A stretch of DNA of 64,000 nucleotides from Gammaproteobacteria bacterium (GCA_022600955.1 JAHZJK010000024.1:372003-436002), one strand, 5' to 3'. Counted from the first letter of the stretch, positions 8,400 through 16,610 are shown. The notes: a model not told the origin generated them from the letters alone. Numbers and translations: made by a program.

Positions 8400-9205
8400 G
8401 CGTAAATCTGGCGGTCGTTACAGGCGGCGGGCATGGTATCGGTCGAGCATTGTGCCGACGCCTGGCTAAAGACGATGTCAAAGTCGTCGTCGCTGACATT
8501 GATGGCGAGGCTGCTGCCGTCGTTGCCGCCGAAATTGATGGCATACCGTGGCAACTTGACGTAAGCGATGAGGCAGCGGTCGTCGCTCTTGTTGATGAGG
8601 TCGAGTCACAACATGGTGCTATCGACATGTTCATTTCGAACGCAGGAGTCGGTTTCGGGGATGGTGACAGTGGTGCCGTGTCAAAAGAAGGTGGCATGAA
8701 CCCGATCGATGACCGTTGGGAAACAAGCTGGAACGTCAATGTCATGGCGCAGGTCTATGCGGCCCGCGCTGTAATTCCCAGGATGCGCGCACGGGGTGCG
8801 GGGTATATTGTGAATACGGCGTCTGCGGCCGGCTTGCTGAGCCAAATCGGCGATGCGGCATACTCGGCGACGAAGCATGCGTCGGTGGGATTCACTGAGT
8901 CACTCGCTATAGATTATGGCGACGACGGCATCAAGGTTTCGGTCGTTTGTCCGCAAGCAGTTGCAACGCGCATGATTGGTATTGAGGATGATTCCGATTC
9001 AATGGAGGGTGGCTTCAAGGGAAATGACTTCGACGGAATCATGAGTGCCGACGACGTTGCGAATATCGTCATCGAAGCTGCGCTGGATGGCCGATTCCTT
9101 ATTCTTACGCACCCACAGGTTAGCAACTACATACAGCGCAAGACCGGTGACTATGATCGCTGGATTGGTGGCATGCGCAAGTTCAGGCGCTCGCTTCAAA
9201 AATAA
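8396..9205 (+). CDS. SDR family oxidoreductase
   Basis: The GTG at 8396 overlaps the preceding stop (GTGA) and opens a 269-residue classical short-chain dehydrogenase. The nucleotide motif TGGGHGIG is at residues 9-16, NAG near 82, Ser143 and the catalytic pair YSATK give Tyr156 and Lys160. Asp34 after the second beta strand favours NAD(H). It has no signal peptide, so it would act in the cytosol on a product imported from the periplasmic steps encoded upstream. Its 3' end overlaps the convergent sulfurtransferase-like gene by 23 bases. Confidence 0.9.
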   Translation: MSVNLAVVTGGGHGIGRALCRRLAKDDVKVVVADIDGEAAAVVAAEIDGIPWQLDVSDEAAVVALVDEVESQHGAIDMFISNAGVGFGDGDSGAVSKEGGMNPIDDRWETSWNVNVMAQVYAARAVIPRMRARGAGYIVNTASAAGLLSQIGDAAYSATKHASVGFTESLAIDYGDDGIKVSVVCPQAVATRMIGIEDDSDSMEGGFKGNDFDGIMSADDVANIVIEAALDGRFLILTHPQVSNYIQRKTGDYDRWIGGMRKFRRSLQK

Positions 9206-9509
9206 TCGTCGATCGCTGGCCAGAGCGGCAGTAGGCAAGTACCAGGCCTTCGCTCGCATCAAATGCTTGCCGGTGCGCTGCGACATCTTCAGGTGGAATC
9301 GGCATCACAGATACCGGTATGTGATGGAATGAGATTCCTGCTGCATCACATGCGGTTTTGATATCTGCCGCCAATGGCTGGTTCGGTTCCTCGCAATCGG
9401 GGCGATTGCATATGATCGTCGTAAAGTCTGCGGCGGCGAATGACGCGACATCTTCCGCAGAAATTTGCGGTGCGACAGCGTAATTGTCCGAAATCATCAT
9501 CACGTCCAT
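9183..9509 (-). CDS. Phosphatase-like sulfurtransferase, Blh N-domain type (DUF442/TIGR01244)
   Basis: This 108-residue protein matches the dual-specificity-phosphatase-like domain found at the N-terminus of the beta-lactamase-hydrolase-like protein Blh. The CX5R loop is C94-RSGQ-R99-S, and two other cysteines lie at 34 and 39. In Blh of Xylella and Agrobacterium this domain works with a persulfide dioxygenase domain in hydrogen sulfide detoxification. Here the two domains are separate genes with a sulfite exporter gene between them. It is the last gene of a three-gene minus-strand operon. Confidence 0.8.
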   Translation of the reverse strand: MDVMMISDNYAVAPQISAEDVASFAAADFTTIICNRPDCEEPNQPLAADIKTACDAAGISFHHIPVSVMPIPPEDVAAHRQAFDASEGLVLAYCRSGQRSTIIFEASA

Positions 9510-9528
9510 TTTGTTCGTCCTTGTCTTG

Positions 9529-10302
9529 TTAGAGTCCCAGCGCTGCGGGCACTGATCGCGCGAGTATGTAGAGCCCCATGACGATCAGGAAGTAGCCAAA
9601 GCCCAACTTGAGTTTATCCTGCGGCAAGCGTTTCGCAATCCTGCTGCCGGCAAAACTACCCGCTATGCCAAGCGAAGTCACAACTCCCAGTGTTTGCCAA
9701 TCGAGAGCCAGCGACTGTTGCTCCAGAACATCGAGATACTTGATGAAACCGCTGAACGACTTGAGTGCGATTATGACAAGGCTGGTCGCGACTGCCTGGT
9801 GCATTGTCAGTCCGCCAAGCAGCACCAGTGCGGGTACGATGAGGAATCCACCGCCAACGCCAACCAGTCCTGTGATGATCCCGACAACAAGTCCGTCCGC
9901 TGCTATTTTCCACACTGCGCGCGGCACGCTGCTCGCTTTTTCAAGGTTTGGTGGCCTGAGCATCAGCCACGAGGCCAGCAGCATGACAACCGCAAAGAGC
10001 GCGAGTTGCGTAATACCTGGGACGAAGGCAGCGAGTAGTGCGCCAAAATAGGTTCCGAGCATGCCGGGCAAGCCAAATACCAGGACGCTGCGCCATTGAA
10101 TCAGTCCGGTTCGAATAAACTGCAGACTGCCGGCTAGTGCGATACTACCCACGATAAACAAAGATCCCGCTATCGCGATTTTTTCATCCTGGCCGACCAG
10201 GTAGACGAGTACCGGCACCGTTAGAATGGAGCCACCCGAGCCGAGCAGCCCAAGGCTGATGCCGATTGCTATCGCACCTGGAATGGCGAGTAGGGATGTC
10301 AT
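9529..10302 (-). CDS. TauE/SafE family sulfite exporter
   Basis: The 257-residue protein is hydrophobic throughout, with about eight membrane segments in two repeats, and begins with the family pattern of small residues GISLGLLGSGGSIL, repeated as GLVGVGGGFLIVPALVLL. TauE/SafE proteins export sulfite or sulfoacetate or move other sulfur anions. Next to a persulfide dioxygenase, which makes sulfite, sulfite export is the natural reading. It lies 6 bases downstream of the dioxygenase gene and 19 bases upstream of the sulfurtransferase gene. Confidence 0.9.
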   Translation of the reverse strand: MTSLLAIPGAIAIGISLGLLGSGGSILTVPVLVYLVGQDEKIAIAGSLFIVGSIALAGSLQFIRTGLIQWRSVLVFGLPGMLGTYFGALLAAFVPGITQLALFAVVMLLASWLMLRPPNLEKASSVPRAVWKIAADGLVVGIITGLVGVGGGFLIVPALVLLGGLTMHQAVATSLVIIALKSFSGFIKYLDVLEQQSLALDWQTLGVVTSLGIAGSFAGSRIAKRLPQDKLKLGFGYFLIVMGLYILARSVPAALGL

Positions 10303-10308
10303 TTGAGA

Positions 10309-11172
10309 CTAGACGGCGTCGAGTGGGATTTTCAGGTAACGAATTTTGTTGTCCTCAGGCTCAGGCAGCCTGCCCGCTCTTACATTGACCTGGATCGACG
10401 GGAGTATCAGCTTCGGCATCCCCAGTTTTGCGTCGCGGGATTCGCGCATTCTTACAAACTCCTGTTCGCCGACACCCTGGTTAATGTGGATATTGCTCTG
10501 GCGCTGTTCCGCGACCGTGGTTTCCCAGGCGTAGTCGTCACGGCCCGGCGCCTTGTAGTCGTGGCACATGAACAGGCGGGTATCTTCAGGCAGATCTAGT
10601 ATTTTCTGGATGGATGCGTACAGAGTCGATGCACTTCCGCCCGGAAAATCCGTTCGCGCGGTGCCAAAGTCGGGCATGAATAAGGTATCGCCTACAAAAG
10701 CGCTGTTGCCGATCCGATACGTAACACAGGCGGGCGTGTGACCTGGTGTAGCAATAACCTGCGCGCCAATGCTGCCGACAGAGAATGATTCGCCGTCGCT
10801 CAAAAGCTGATCAAACTGGCTTCCATCGACCTGCAAGTCGCGCAGGTTGAAGACGTCCTTGAAGGTGCCTTGTACCGAAGTAACATCACGACCAATAGCC
10901 GTTCGCCCTCCGAGTCTTTCCTGCAGGTAGGGCGCACCGCTCAGGTGATCCGCATGCACATGTGTTTCGAGTATCCAGTCGATGTGCAACTCCGAGTCTT
11001 TGACGAAACTGATGACCGCATCCGCTGATGTTGTCGAAGTCCGTCCAGAGGCGGGGTCAAAATCGAGAACCGGGTCGATGATGGCAGCCTGTTTCGTATC
11101 AGGGTCACTAACGACATAGGACACAGTAAATGTGGCCTCATCGAAGAATGCTTGTACCGCCGGATTGCTCAT
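10309..11172 (-). CDS. Metallo-beta-lactamase-fold persulfide dioxygenase (Blh/ETHE1 type)
   Basis: The 287-residue protein has the metal motif H71-V-H73-A-D75-H76-L, then PGHTPAC, VGDTLF and MCHDY, the order seen in ETHE1 and the Blh metallo-hydrolase domain. These are mononuclear iron enzymes that turn glutathione persulfide and oxygen into sulfite. The phosphatase-like domain that is fused in Blh is a separate gene two positions downstream. The gene is first in the minus-strand operon, and its start lies 63 bases from the divergent YeeE gene across a TA-rich palindrome. Confidence 0.88.
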   Translation of the reverse strand: MSNPAVQAFFDEATFTVSYVVSDPDTKQAAIIDPVLDFDPASGRTSTTSADAVISFVKDSELHIDWILETHVHADHLSGAPYLQERLGGRTAIGRDVTSVQGTFKDVFNLRDLQVDGSQFDQLLSDGESFSVGSIGAQVIATPGHTPACVTYRIGNSAFVGDTLFMPDFGTARTDFPGGSASTLYASIQKILDLPEDTRLFMCHDYKAPGRDDYAWETTVAEQRQSNIHINQGVGEQEFVRMRESRDAKLGMPKLILPSIQVNVRAGRLPEPEDNKIRYLKIPLDAV

Positions 11173-11201
11173 ATCAATGTCTCAGAGTTCAATAATATTT
11201 G

Positions 11202-11223
11202 TATATTCTAATAATCTAATATA
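11202..11223. promoter_or_regulatory. TA-rich palindrome, candidate BigR/SqrR-type operator
   Basis: TATATT (11202-11207) and AATATA (11218-11223) are perfect inverted arms around TAATAAT-like core sequence. The site lies in the 63-bp gap between two divergent sulfur operons. BigR boxes known from Xylella and Agrobacterium are also TA-rich palindromes in the promoter of the same gene set. A TATAAC hexamer at 11220-11225 could be a -10 box for the plus-strand operon, so binding would block polymerase. The assignment is inferred from position, symmetry and the neighbouring regulator. Confidence 0.6.
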
Positions 11224-11235
11224 ACATTGTCAATC

Positions 11236-11658
11236 ATGATTACTAATGACTACATGATGGCCGCTCTTGGCGGCGCCTTGATCGGGATTTCTGCCGTTTT
11301 GCTGCTGTGGCTAAACGGTCGCATTGCAGGCATCAGCGGCATCATAAACGGTGCTTTTTCACGTACGGCAGGAGAGGCTGGCTGGAGGATCGCGTTTATT
11401 GTTGGGCTACTGGCAGGTGGCCTGTTATTCCAGTTGTTCGCGGATCAGCCATTGATTACGCGTAGCAACTATCCATTACCGCTGACCATTGGCGCAGGCC
11501 TGCTGGTAGGGTTCGGTACGCGCATGGGTAGTGGCTGTACCAGCGGGCACGGAATATGTGGCATCAGTCGCTTGTCGCCGCGTTCGATCGTTGCAACGAT
11601 GTTGTTCGTTGGCGTCGGTATGTTGGTTGCGACAACGCTACAGGGGTTCCTGAAATGA
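11236..11658 (+). CDS. YeeE/YedE half-transporter, first half
   Basis: About 140 residues with four hydrophobic segments. The motif GSGCTSGHGICGISRLSPRS holds the conserved Cys of YeeE/YedE proteins, which carry thiosulfate or related sulfur species past cysteine relays. In E. coli the transporter is one chain; here it is split into two genes, as in many BigR-linked operons. I chose the ATG at 11236; a TTG at 11227 is in frame upstream. The stop overlaps the next gene's start (ATGA). Confidence 0.88.
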   Translation: MITNDYMMAALGGALIGISAVLLLWLNGRIAGISGIINGAFSRTAGEAGWRIAFIVGLLAGGLLFQLFADQPLITRSNYPLPLTIGAGLLVGFGTRMGSGCTSGHGICGISRLSPRSIVATMLFVGVGMLVATTLQGFLK

Positions 11659-12065
11659 GCGTTGCCAAACCACTCACGAGCCTGCTCGCTGGCATCATAT
11701 TCGGACTCGGGCTTGCCATCTCAGGTCTGGCCAACCCAGACAAGGTTCTGCAATTCCTGACACTGAACAGCGACTGGAGCCCTGCACTCTTGTTCACTAT
11801 GGGCGCCGGAATCGTTGTGACGTTTTTCGGTTACAAGTGGGTATTGCAGAGAGGGCCGGTACTGGCAGAAGCGTTTTCGCTGCCCACAAATACACGACTC
11901 GATCCACAGTTGCTCACAGGTGCCGGCATTTTCGGCATCGGTTGGGGGCTTGCGGGCTTTTGCCCCGGTCCAGCGCTTGTCGGACTTACGAGCGGCATGA
12001 TAGAGCCCGTAATCTTTGTTATCGCGCTGATCGCTGGTTCGCAACTGCGCAAGATCACAGCGTGA
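11655..12065 (+). CDS. YeeE/YedE half-transporter, second half
   Basis: The 136-residue protein has about four membrane segments and the conserved motif GWGLAGFCPGPALVGL with its Cys. With the preceding half it would make a complete YeeE-like importer for thiosulfate or a persulfide-related species. The start overlaps the preceding stop by 4 bases and its own stop overlaps the GTG of the regulator gene by 4 bases, so all three are likely translated together. Confidence 0.88.
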   Translation: MSVAKPLTSLLAGIIFGLGLAISGLANPDKVLQFLTLNSDWSPALLFTMGAGIVVTFFGYKWVLQRGPVLAEAFSLPTNTRLDPQLLTGAGIFGIGWGLAGFCPGPALVGLTSGMIEPVIFVIALIAGSQLRKITA

Positions 12066-12370
12066 AGTCCGACTCTGACATTGCGACGATGCAGGCTGCA
12101 GCAGGTCGCGCCAGCGCGATGATGAAAACACTCGGTCATTCCGGGCGCCTCATGATTCTGTGCAATCTCGCCGAAGGAGAACGCGCAGTCGGTGAACTCG
12201 CGGACGATCTTGGCATGTCCCAATCGGCGTTGTCACAACACTTGATGCGCATGCGCAGCGAAGGCCTGGTAGAAACCCGCCGTGAGGCGCAGACGGTATT
12301 CTACCGACTCACGGAGGGCGAAGTGCGGCAAGTGATACAGTCGCTCTACACTATTTTCTGCCCGAGCTAA
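12062..12370 (+). CDS. bigR: ArsR-family persulfide-responsive repressor, BigR/SqrR type
   Basis: The 102-residue winged-helix protein starts at a GTG overlapping the previous stop. The recognition region is around MSQSALSQHLMRMRSEGL (52-69). Two cysteines, C34 in LMILCNL and C100 in YTIFCPS, sit 66 residues apart, the same spacing as the C41/C107 pair of SqrR, which forms a polysulfide bridge on exposure to persulfide and releases DNA. Classical ArsR metal ligands are absent. It probably represses both its own operon and the divergent dioxygenase operon from the palindrome at 11202-11223. Confidence 0.88.
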   Translation: MKSDSDIATMQAAAGRASAMMKTLGHSGRLMILCNLAEGERAVGELADDLGMSQSALSQHLMRMRSEGLVETRREAQTVFYRLTEGEVRQVIQSLYTIFCPS

Positions 12371-12384
12371 TTATAGGACAACAA

Positions 12385-12630
12385 ATGACGCCTCAAGACG
12401 TGACCGCAGTACTCGGCTGGAGCATGGTGCTCAATTTCACAGTGTTCCTGATCTGGGTTCTTGCCATGACAACAATGCCGAATCTCACCTACCGGACCCA
12501 GGCTCTCGTATCATCGATAAGCCGCGACGATTACGAAAAAATCATGTATCGACTGCTGGGCCAGTACAAACTTGCGTTGCTGCTGACACATGTGGGGCCG
12601 TACGTCGCCTTGCGCATAGTCTTCAGCTGA
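12385..12630 (+). CDS. Small membrane protein, DUF6868 family
   Basis: 81 residues with two hydrophobic segments (about 10-30 and 62-79) and the polar stretch DDYEKIMYRLLGQYK between them, which matches my memory of the DUF6868 family. Its function is unknown. It lies 14 bases after the persulfide-sensing repressor and is probably the last gene of that operon, which suggests a part in sulfur handling or simply a read-through neighbour. Its 3' end overlaps the convergent regulator gene by 8 bases. Confidence 0.75.
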   Translation: MTPQDVTAVLGWSMVLNFTVFLIWVLAMTTMPNLTYRTQALVSSISRDDYEKIMYRLLGQYKLALLLTHVGPYVALRIVFS

Positions 12631-14167
12631 CAATCGCGTCGCGGATTTCATCGATCTGCGGTTTTAACCTGGGCTGCTGTTTGCCCAGGCAATGTTTGTC
12701 GCGCGGGCAGTTTGAGCTGCGCTGACAAATAATAGTCGCTTCCTTTTTCGCGCCCTCGGCGATCCAGCCGATATTGAGTATCTTGCCGATACTTTCCAGC
12801 TGCTCCCTGGCTTCAGTTGGAATAGCAGCAGAACCACCGCCACGATTGCAGCTTGCCTCGATCATATCGATCGTTTTCATTGCATCGATATTCTGTGCCG
12901 CCAATGCGGGTGCCAGGTCAACGCCGGCGCACAGGACGTGTGGATTGCCGGCCGCATCCTTACTGCGGATGGACTGGCAGCAATAAAGACGCTTGTCGTC
13001 ACCGCTGCGCAGGACGGAAATCTGTGATGACGGCTTCGTCGAGCGCGTGTTGAGCATTCGAAACACAGCCCAGTGCTGGCACGGGTCGGAGACCAGCCGC
13101 ATATTGCCCCAAGGCAAAGGGATGCCATTACCGCGATACACGGCGCGAAGATGGCCGGGCGGATAAGCATCGAAATAGTGCCAGTGTGGATACGGCGAAA
13201 CGCTCGACATGCGGCGCATGACGAGCGTCTTGGTCAGATCGAGTTTGTCACCTGTATCAATCGCGTATGAGTGCTTCGCAAGGAACTGCCGAAATGGCGT
13301 CTTTGGTGCAAGCAGCGCCGCAGCAAAATAGCTGCACTCGAAATCCCGCCACGCAAACAGCACGTCCTTGGCATCAAGGTTGGGCGAGTTCGTGTCATGC
13401 CGCCGACCGGTAACACGACCGCCGGACACCTGCGGTGCCCTTGCGCCGTCACCATCGTGCAGCACTTTGTGCGCTATGTGATTTGCGAGATCGTATTTCA
13501 GTCTTGCAGGCGTGCTTTCAAGCGATCGGTTCAGGTAGACGGTACCGGGAGCGTCATAGAACGATCGCACCAATGTATTCAATGGTGTATCAGTATCGCC
13601 GCGATCCTTGAAAGAGTTCTTGTCGAACCACTTGATCGTCAGACCCAGGCGCTTTGCGATATCCAGAACATCCTCGACATGCAGCGGAAACTGCTTGCCG
13701 CCAACGCTCTCAGCGGCTCGTTCGATATCCGGGAAGCGATTCTGGTTAGCTTCCTGGTGGGCGCGGATGAGAAGGTGGGCGAACTGCCGTCCCGTGGTTC
13801 CGGTTTGTGCAAGCAGTTCCGGAATCACCAGTTGCATCGAGCTCTCGGAAAAAAGAAAGCCGGGTTCAAGTGGCATGCCATGCACGGCAGCTTTTGGCGC
13901 TGTGTCGATCGATTCATCTTCCATCGACTCGTCAAAAAACCAGCTGGTTTCTTTCTGAAAAATCTCGGCAATGATCTCCAGCAGCCGCTCCGATGGTACC
14001 CGCTTGCCGTTTTCTATCATCGACAGGTAGGACACGGACGGGCCTGCTTCGGCGTCGATCTGAACGCAGCGAACAGACAGGTCTTCGAGTGTGAGCCGGT
14101 TGCGTTTTCTCAGACTCTTTATCTTGGTGCCAAGAAAATGCGCCTTGCGCTTCAGACCGTGTTGCAT
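12623..14167 (-). CDS. HTH regulator of the ScfR/RamB-like, DUF3612-type group
   Basis: I placed the start at the ATG whose first base is 14167, because GGAG stands before it and the helix-turn-helix follows at once; the frame stays open for 115 codons further upstream without similarity. The 514-residue protein has an XRE-type DNA-binding domain (about 11-65, with SYLSMIENGKRVPS) and a long C-terminal region ending with a Cys cluster C-x5-C-x5-C, as in the short-chain acyl regulators ScfR and RamB. Such proteins control glyoxylate and propionate genes. It is divergent from malate synthase G, its likely target. Confidence 0.78.
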   Translation of the reverse strand: MQHGLKRKAHFLGTKIKSLRKRNRLTLEDLSVRCVQIDAEAGPSVSYLSMIENGKRVPSERLLEIIAEIFQKETSWFFDESMEDESIDTAPKAAVHGMPLEPGFLFSESSMQLVIPELLAQTGTTGRQFAHLLIRAHQEANQNRFPDIERAAESVGGKQFPLHVEDVLDIAKRLGLTIKWFDKNSFKDRGDTDTPLNTLVRSFYDAPGTVYLNRSLESTPARLKYDLANHIAHKVLHDGDGARAPQVSGGRVTGRRHDTNSPNLDAKDVLFAWRDFECSYFAAALLAPKTPFRQFLAKHSYAIDTGDKLDLTKTLVMRRMSSVSPYPHWHYFDAYPPGHLRAVYRGNGIPLPWGNMRLVSDPCQHWAVFRMLNTRSTKPSSQISVLRSGDDKRLYCCQSIRSKDAAGNPHVLCAGVDLAPALAAQNIDAMKTIDMIEASCNRGGGSAAIPTEAREQLESIGKILNIGWIAEGAKKEATIICQRSSNCPRDKHCLGKQQPRLKPQIDEIRDAIVS

Positions 14168-14203
14168 AACAGGAACTCCGCGATATGTGAAACTAACAGT
14201 GTG

Positions 14204-14224
14204 AAATTTTTTCTGTAAAAATTT
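14204..14224. promoter_or_regulatory. AT-rich palindrome between regulator and malate synthase
   Basis: AAATTTTT (14204-14211) and AAAAATTT (14217-14224) are perfect 8-bp arms with a 5-base spacer. They lie 37 bases upstream of the regulator start inside the 239-bp divergent gap. Two GTGAAA-type repeats (14187 and 14201) border the palindrome. The site is a reasonable operator for the regulator, acting on itself and on glcB. The rest of the gap to 14406 holds nothing else I can identify. Confidence 0.4.
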
Positions 14225-14406
14225 ATACCATAGATTAGTAGTATAGCCCGCAAAGCAACCCATATGACATTCTTGCCGACCGTAAATTACGTCACGGCAG
14301 AAGCGATTTGGGTCGTGCCGCGAAGGCCGAGGGTATGTATGCTTGGCTCCGGGCACAGATACTGGTCCGCGTCCCATACCTACAAGCAAACAATGGCTGT
14401 TAAACC

Positions 14407-16602
14407 ATGTCGAATGATGAACCTTGTCCCACCGGGACTCTGCAAATTGCTCCTGTCTTCCGTGAGTTCGTCGAAACGGAGTTGCTGCCCGCGATTGGCT
14501 ATGACGTCGCAACGTTCTGGAGCGGTGTCGAGTCGATTATTGAAGACCTGACCCCCGTCAATCGTGAGCTGCTCAAGATACGCGATGACTTGCAGACGAA
14601 GATCGATGCCTGGCACAAATCGCATGCGAACGAGGAATTGAACGACGCGGGCTATGTCGAGTTCCTGCACAGTATCGGCTATTTGAAAGCGGCCGATACG
14701 TTCACAGAAATCGAAACAGCGAATGTGGACGCCGAAATTGCTGAAGTTGCAGGCGCACAGCTGGTTGTTCCGGTCAGTAATGCACGCTTTGCGATTAACG
14801 CGGCGAATGCTCGCTGGGGCAGTCTTTACGATGCGCTGTATGGCACGGATGTAATACCTGAGAACGATGGACGAGATCGTGGCAGTGGCTACAATCCGCT
14901 GCGTGGTGCTGCTGTTATCAGCTACGCCACGGAGTTTCTCGACCGCGCACTCCCGCTGGACGGAATCAGTCACGGCGATGTTAACTCCTATGGTCTTGAC
15001 CATTCCGGCGATGCAGTAAATCTCGTTGCGGCACAGGCCGGGGGCGCTGCCGTTACGTTGCAAGATCCAGGGCAGTTCGTCGGTTATAGCGGTTCCGAGG
15101 ACAAGTGCAGTTACCTGTTTCGTAATAATGGTCTGCATATCGAGCTGCAAATCGACCCGCAACACGTCATAGGCAAGGAGGCGACAGCGAATCTTGCTGA
15201 CGTCGTTCTGGAGGCGGCGATCACAACGATTCAGGACTGCGAAGACTCTGTTGCGGCCGTCGATGCTGATGACAAGGTTGGCGTTTATCGAAACTGGCTC
15301 GGCCTCATGCAGGGGTCTTTGACGGCAGAGTTTTCGAAAGCGGGCAAAACCTTGACGCGCAAACTTGCGACCGATCGCACGTACACGGCGGCGAACGGCG
15401 ATGACCTGACTCTGACGGGTCGCAGTTTGTTGTTGGTGCGCAATGTCGGGCACCTGATGTCGACGGATGCAATTATTACTTCTGACGGCAAAGAGGTGTT
15501 CGAAGGCATCCTGGACGCAATCGTTACTACGGCATGTGCGATGACAGACCGCAGGCGCGACGACTACCAGCCCAACAGCCGCGAAGGCAGCATCTATATC
15601 GTAAAACCGAAGATGCATGGCCCCTATGAGGTTGCGTTCACAGACACCTTGTTCGGTCGCGTAGAGGCATTGTTCGACTTGCAGCCGAACACGATAAAAG
15701 TGGGCATTATGGATGAGGAGCGCCGCACGACCGCGAACCTGCCGGCCTGTATTGCAGCTGCAAAACATCGGGTCGCTTTTATCAATACCGGTTTTCTGGA
15801 TCGCACGGGCGATGAGATTCATACCAGCATGCACGCCGGTGCTGTATTGCCAAAAGAGGCGATCAAGCTGCAGCCCTGGATCCTGGCCTACGAAAACTGG
15901 AATGTTGATGTGGGTATTCGCTGCGGTTTGCCAGGCAAGGCACAAATCGGCAAGGGCATGTGGCCGAAACCAGACGAGATGCTGCAGATGATGGATAGCA
16001 AACAGGCCCACCTAGAGGCTGGTGCTAACTGCGCCTGGGTGCCGTCGCCAACTGCGGCCACATTGCATGCCATGCACTATCATGCTGTGGACGTTCGCAG
16101 CGTCCAGCGCGAGATTGCCGGGCGCGAGATAGCGAGCATCGAGGATATCCTGACACCGCCGCTTGGCAATGACATGCAGAGCCTTCCTGCGGAGCAGATT
16201 CAGGCCGAACTCAATAACAATGCACAAGGTATTCTCGGTTACGTGGTGCGCTGGATCGATCAGGGCGTTGGTTGTTCCAAAGTACCGGACATAGAGGATG
16301 TGGGCCTGATGGAAGACCGGGCAACGCTGCGCATCTCGAGCCAGCACATAGCGAACTGGCTGTTGCACGGCATTACGACCCGGGAGCAGGTACTGGAGAC
16401 ATTCAAGCGCATGGCTGAGGTCGTCGACAATCAGAATGACGGTGATGCATCATACGAGCGTATGAGTAATGACTACGATAACAGTATCGCTTTCAGAGCT
16501 GCGTGCGCGTTGGTGTTCGAAGGTTGCGAGCAGCCTTCCGGCTATACTGAGCCACTATTGCATCAGTACCGTCGGCAGAAGAAAGCGCAGCAAGCGGTGT
16601 AG
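14407..16602 (+). CDS. glcB: Malate synthase G
   Basis: The 731-residue protein is of full length for malate synthase G (E. coli 723). It condenses glyoxylate with acetyl-CoA to malate in the glyoxylate bypass. Recognisable segments include DCEDSVAAVDADDK, NSREGSIYIVKPKMHGP, GIMDEERRTTANL and GANCAWVPSPTAATLHAMHYH, which carry the Arg, Glu and Asp active-site residues. The gene stands alone downstream of the divergent acyl-responsive regulator. No isocitrate lyase gene is in the window. Confidence 0.97.
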   Translation: MSNDEPCPTGTLQIAPVFREFVETELLPAIGYDVATFWSGVESIIEDLTPVNRELLKIRDDLQTKIDAWHKSHANEELNDAGYVEFLHSIGYLKAADTFTEIETANVDAEIAEVAGAQLVVPVSNARFAINAANARWGSLYDALYGTDVIPENDGRDRGSGYNPLRGAAVISYATEFLDRALPLDGISHGDVNSYGLDHSGDAVNLVAAQAGGAAVTLQDPGQFVGYSGSEDKCSYLFRNNGLHIELQIDPQHVIGKEATANLADVVLEAAITTIQDCEDSVAAVDADDKVGVYRNWLGLMQGSLTAEFSKAGKTLTRKLATDRTYTAANGDDLTLTGRSLLLVRNVGHLMSTDAIITSDGKEVFEGILDAIVTTACAMTDRRRDDYQPNSREGSIYIVKPKMHGPYEVAFTDTLFGRVEALFDLQPNTIKVGIMDEERRTTANLPACIAAAKHRVAFINTGFLDRTGDEIHTSMHAGAVLPKEAIKLQPWILAYENWNVDVGIRCGLPGKAQIGKGMWPKPDEMLQMMDSKQAHLEAGANCAWVPSPTAATLHAMHYHAVDVRSVQREIAGREIASIEDILTPPLGNDMQSLPAEQIQAELNNNAQGILGYVVRWIDQGVGCSKVPDIEDVGLMEDRATLRISSQHIANWLLHGITTREQVLETFKRMAEVVDNQNDGDASYERMSNDYDNSIAFRAACALVFEGCEQPSGYTEPLLHQYRRQKKAQQAV

Positions 16603-16610
16603 CATTCGCG

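Noticed and set aside
14168..14512. N-terminal extension of the DUF3612-like regulator by 115 codons
   Set aside because: The extension has no similarity, crosses the divergent promoter and enters glcB; the ATG at 14167 has a GGAG site and precedes the helix-turn-helix.
14380..16011. 543-codon open frame on the minus strand opposite malate synthase G
   Set aside because: It is a codon-usage shadow of glcB: no ribosome site, no signal or familiar motif, composition rich in Cys and Arg.
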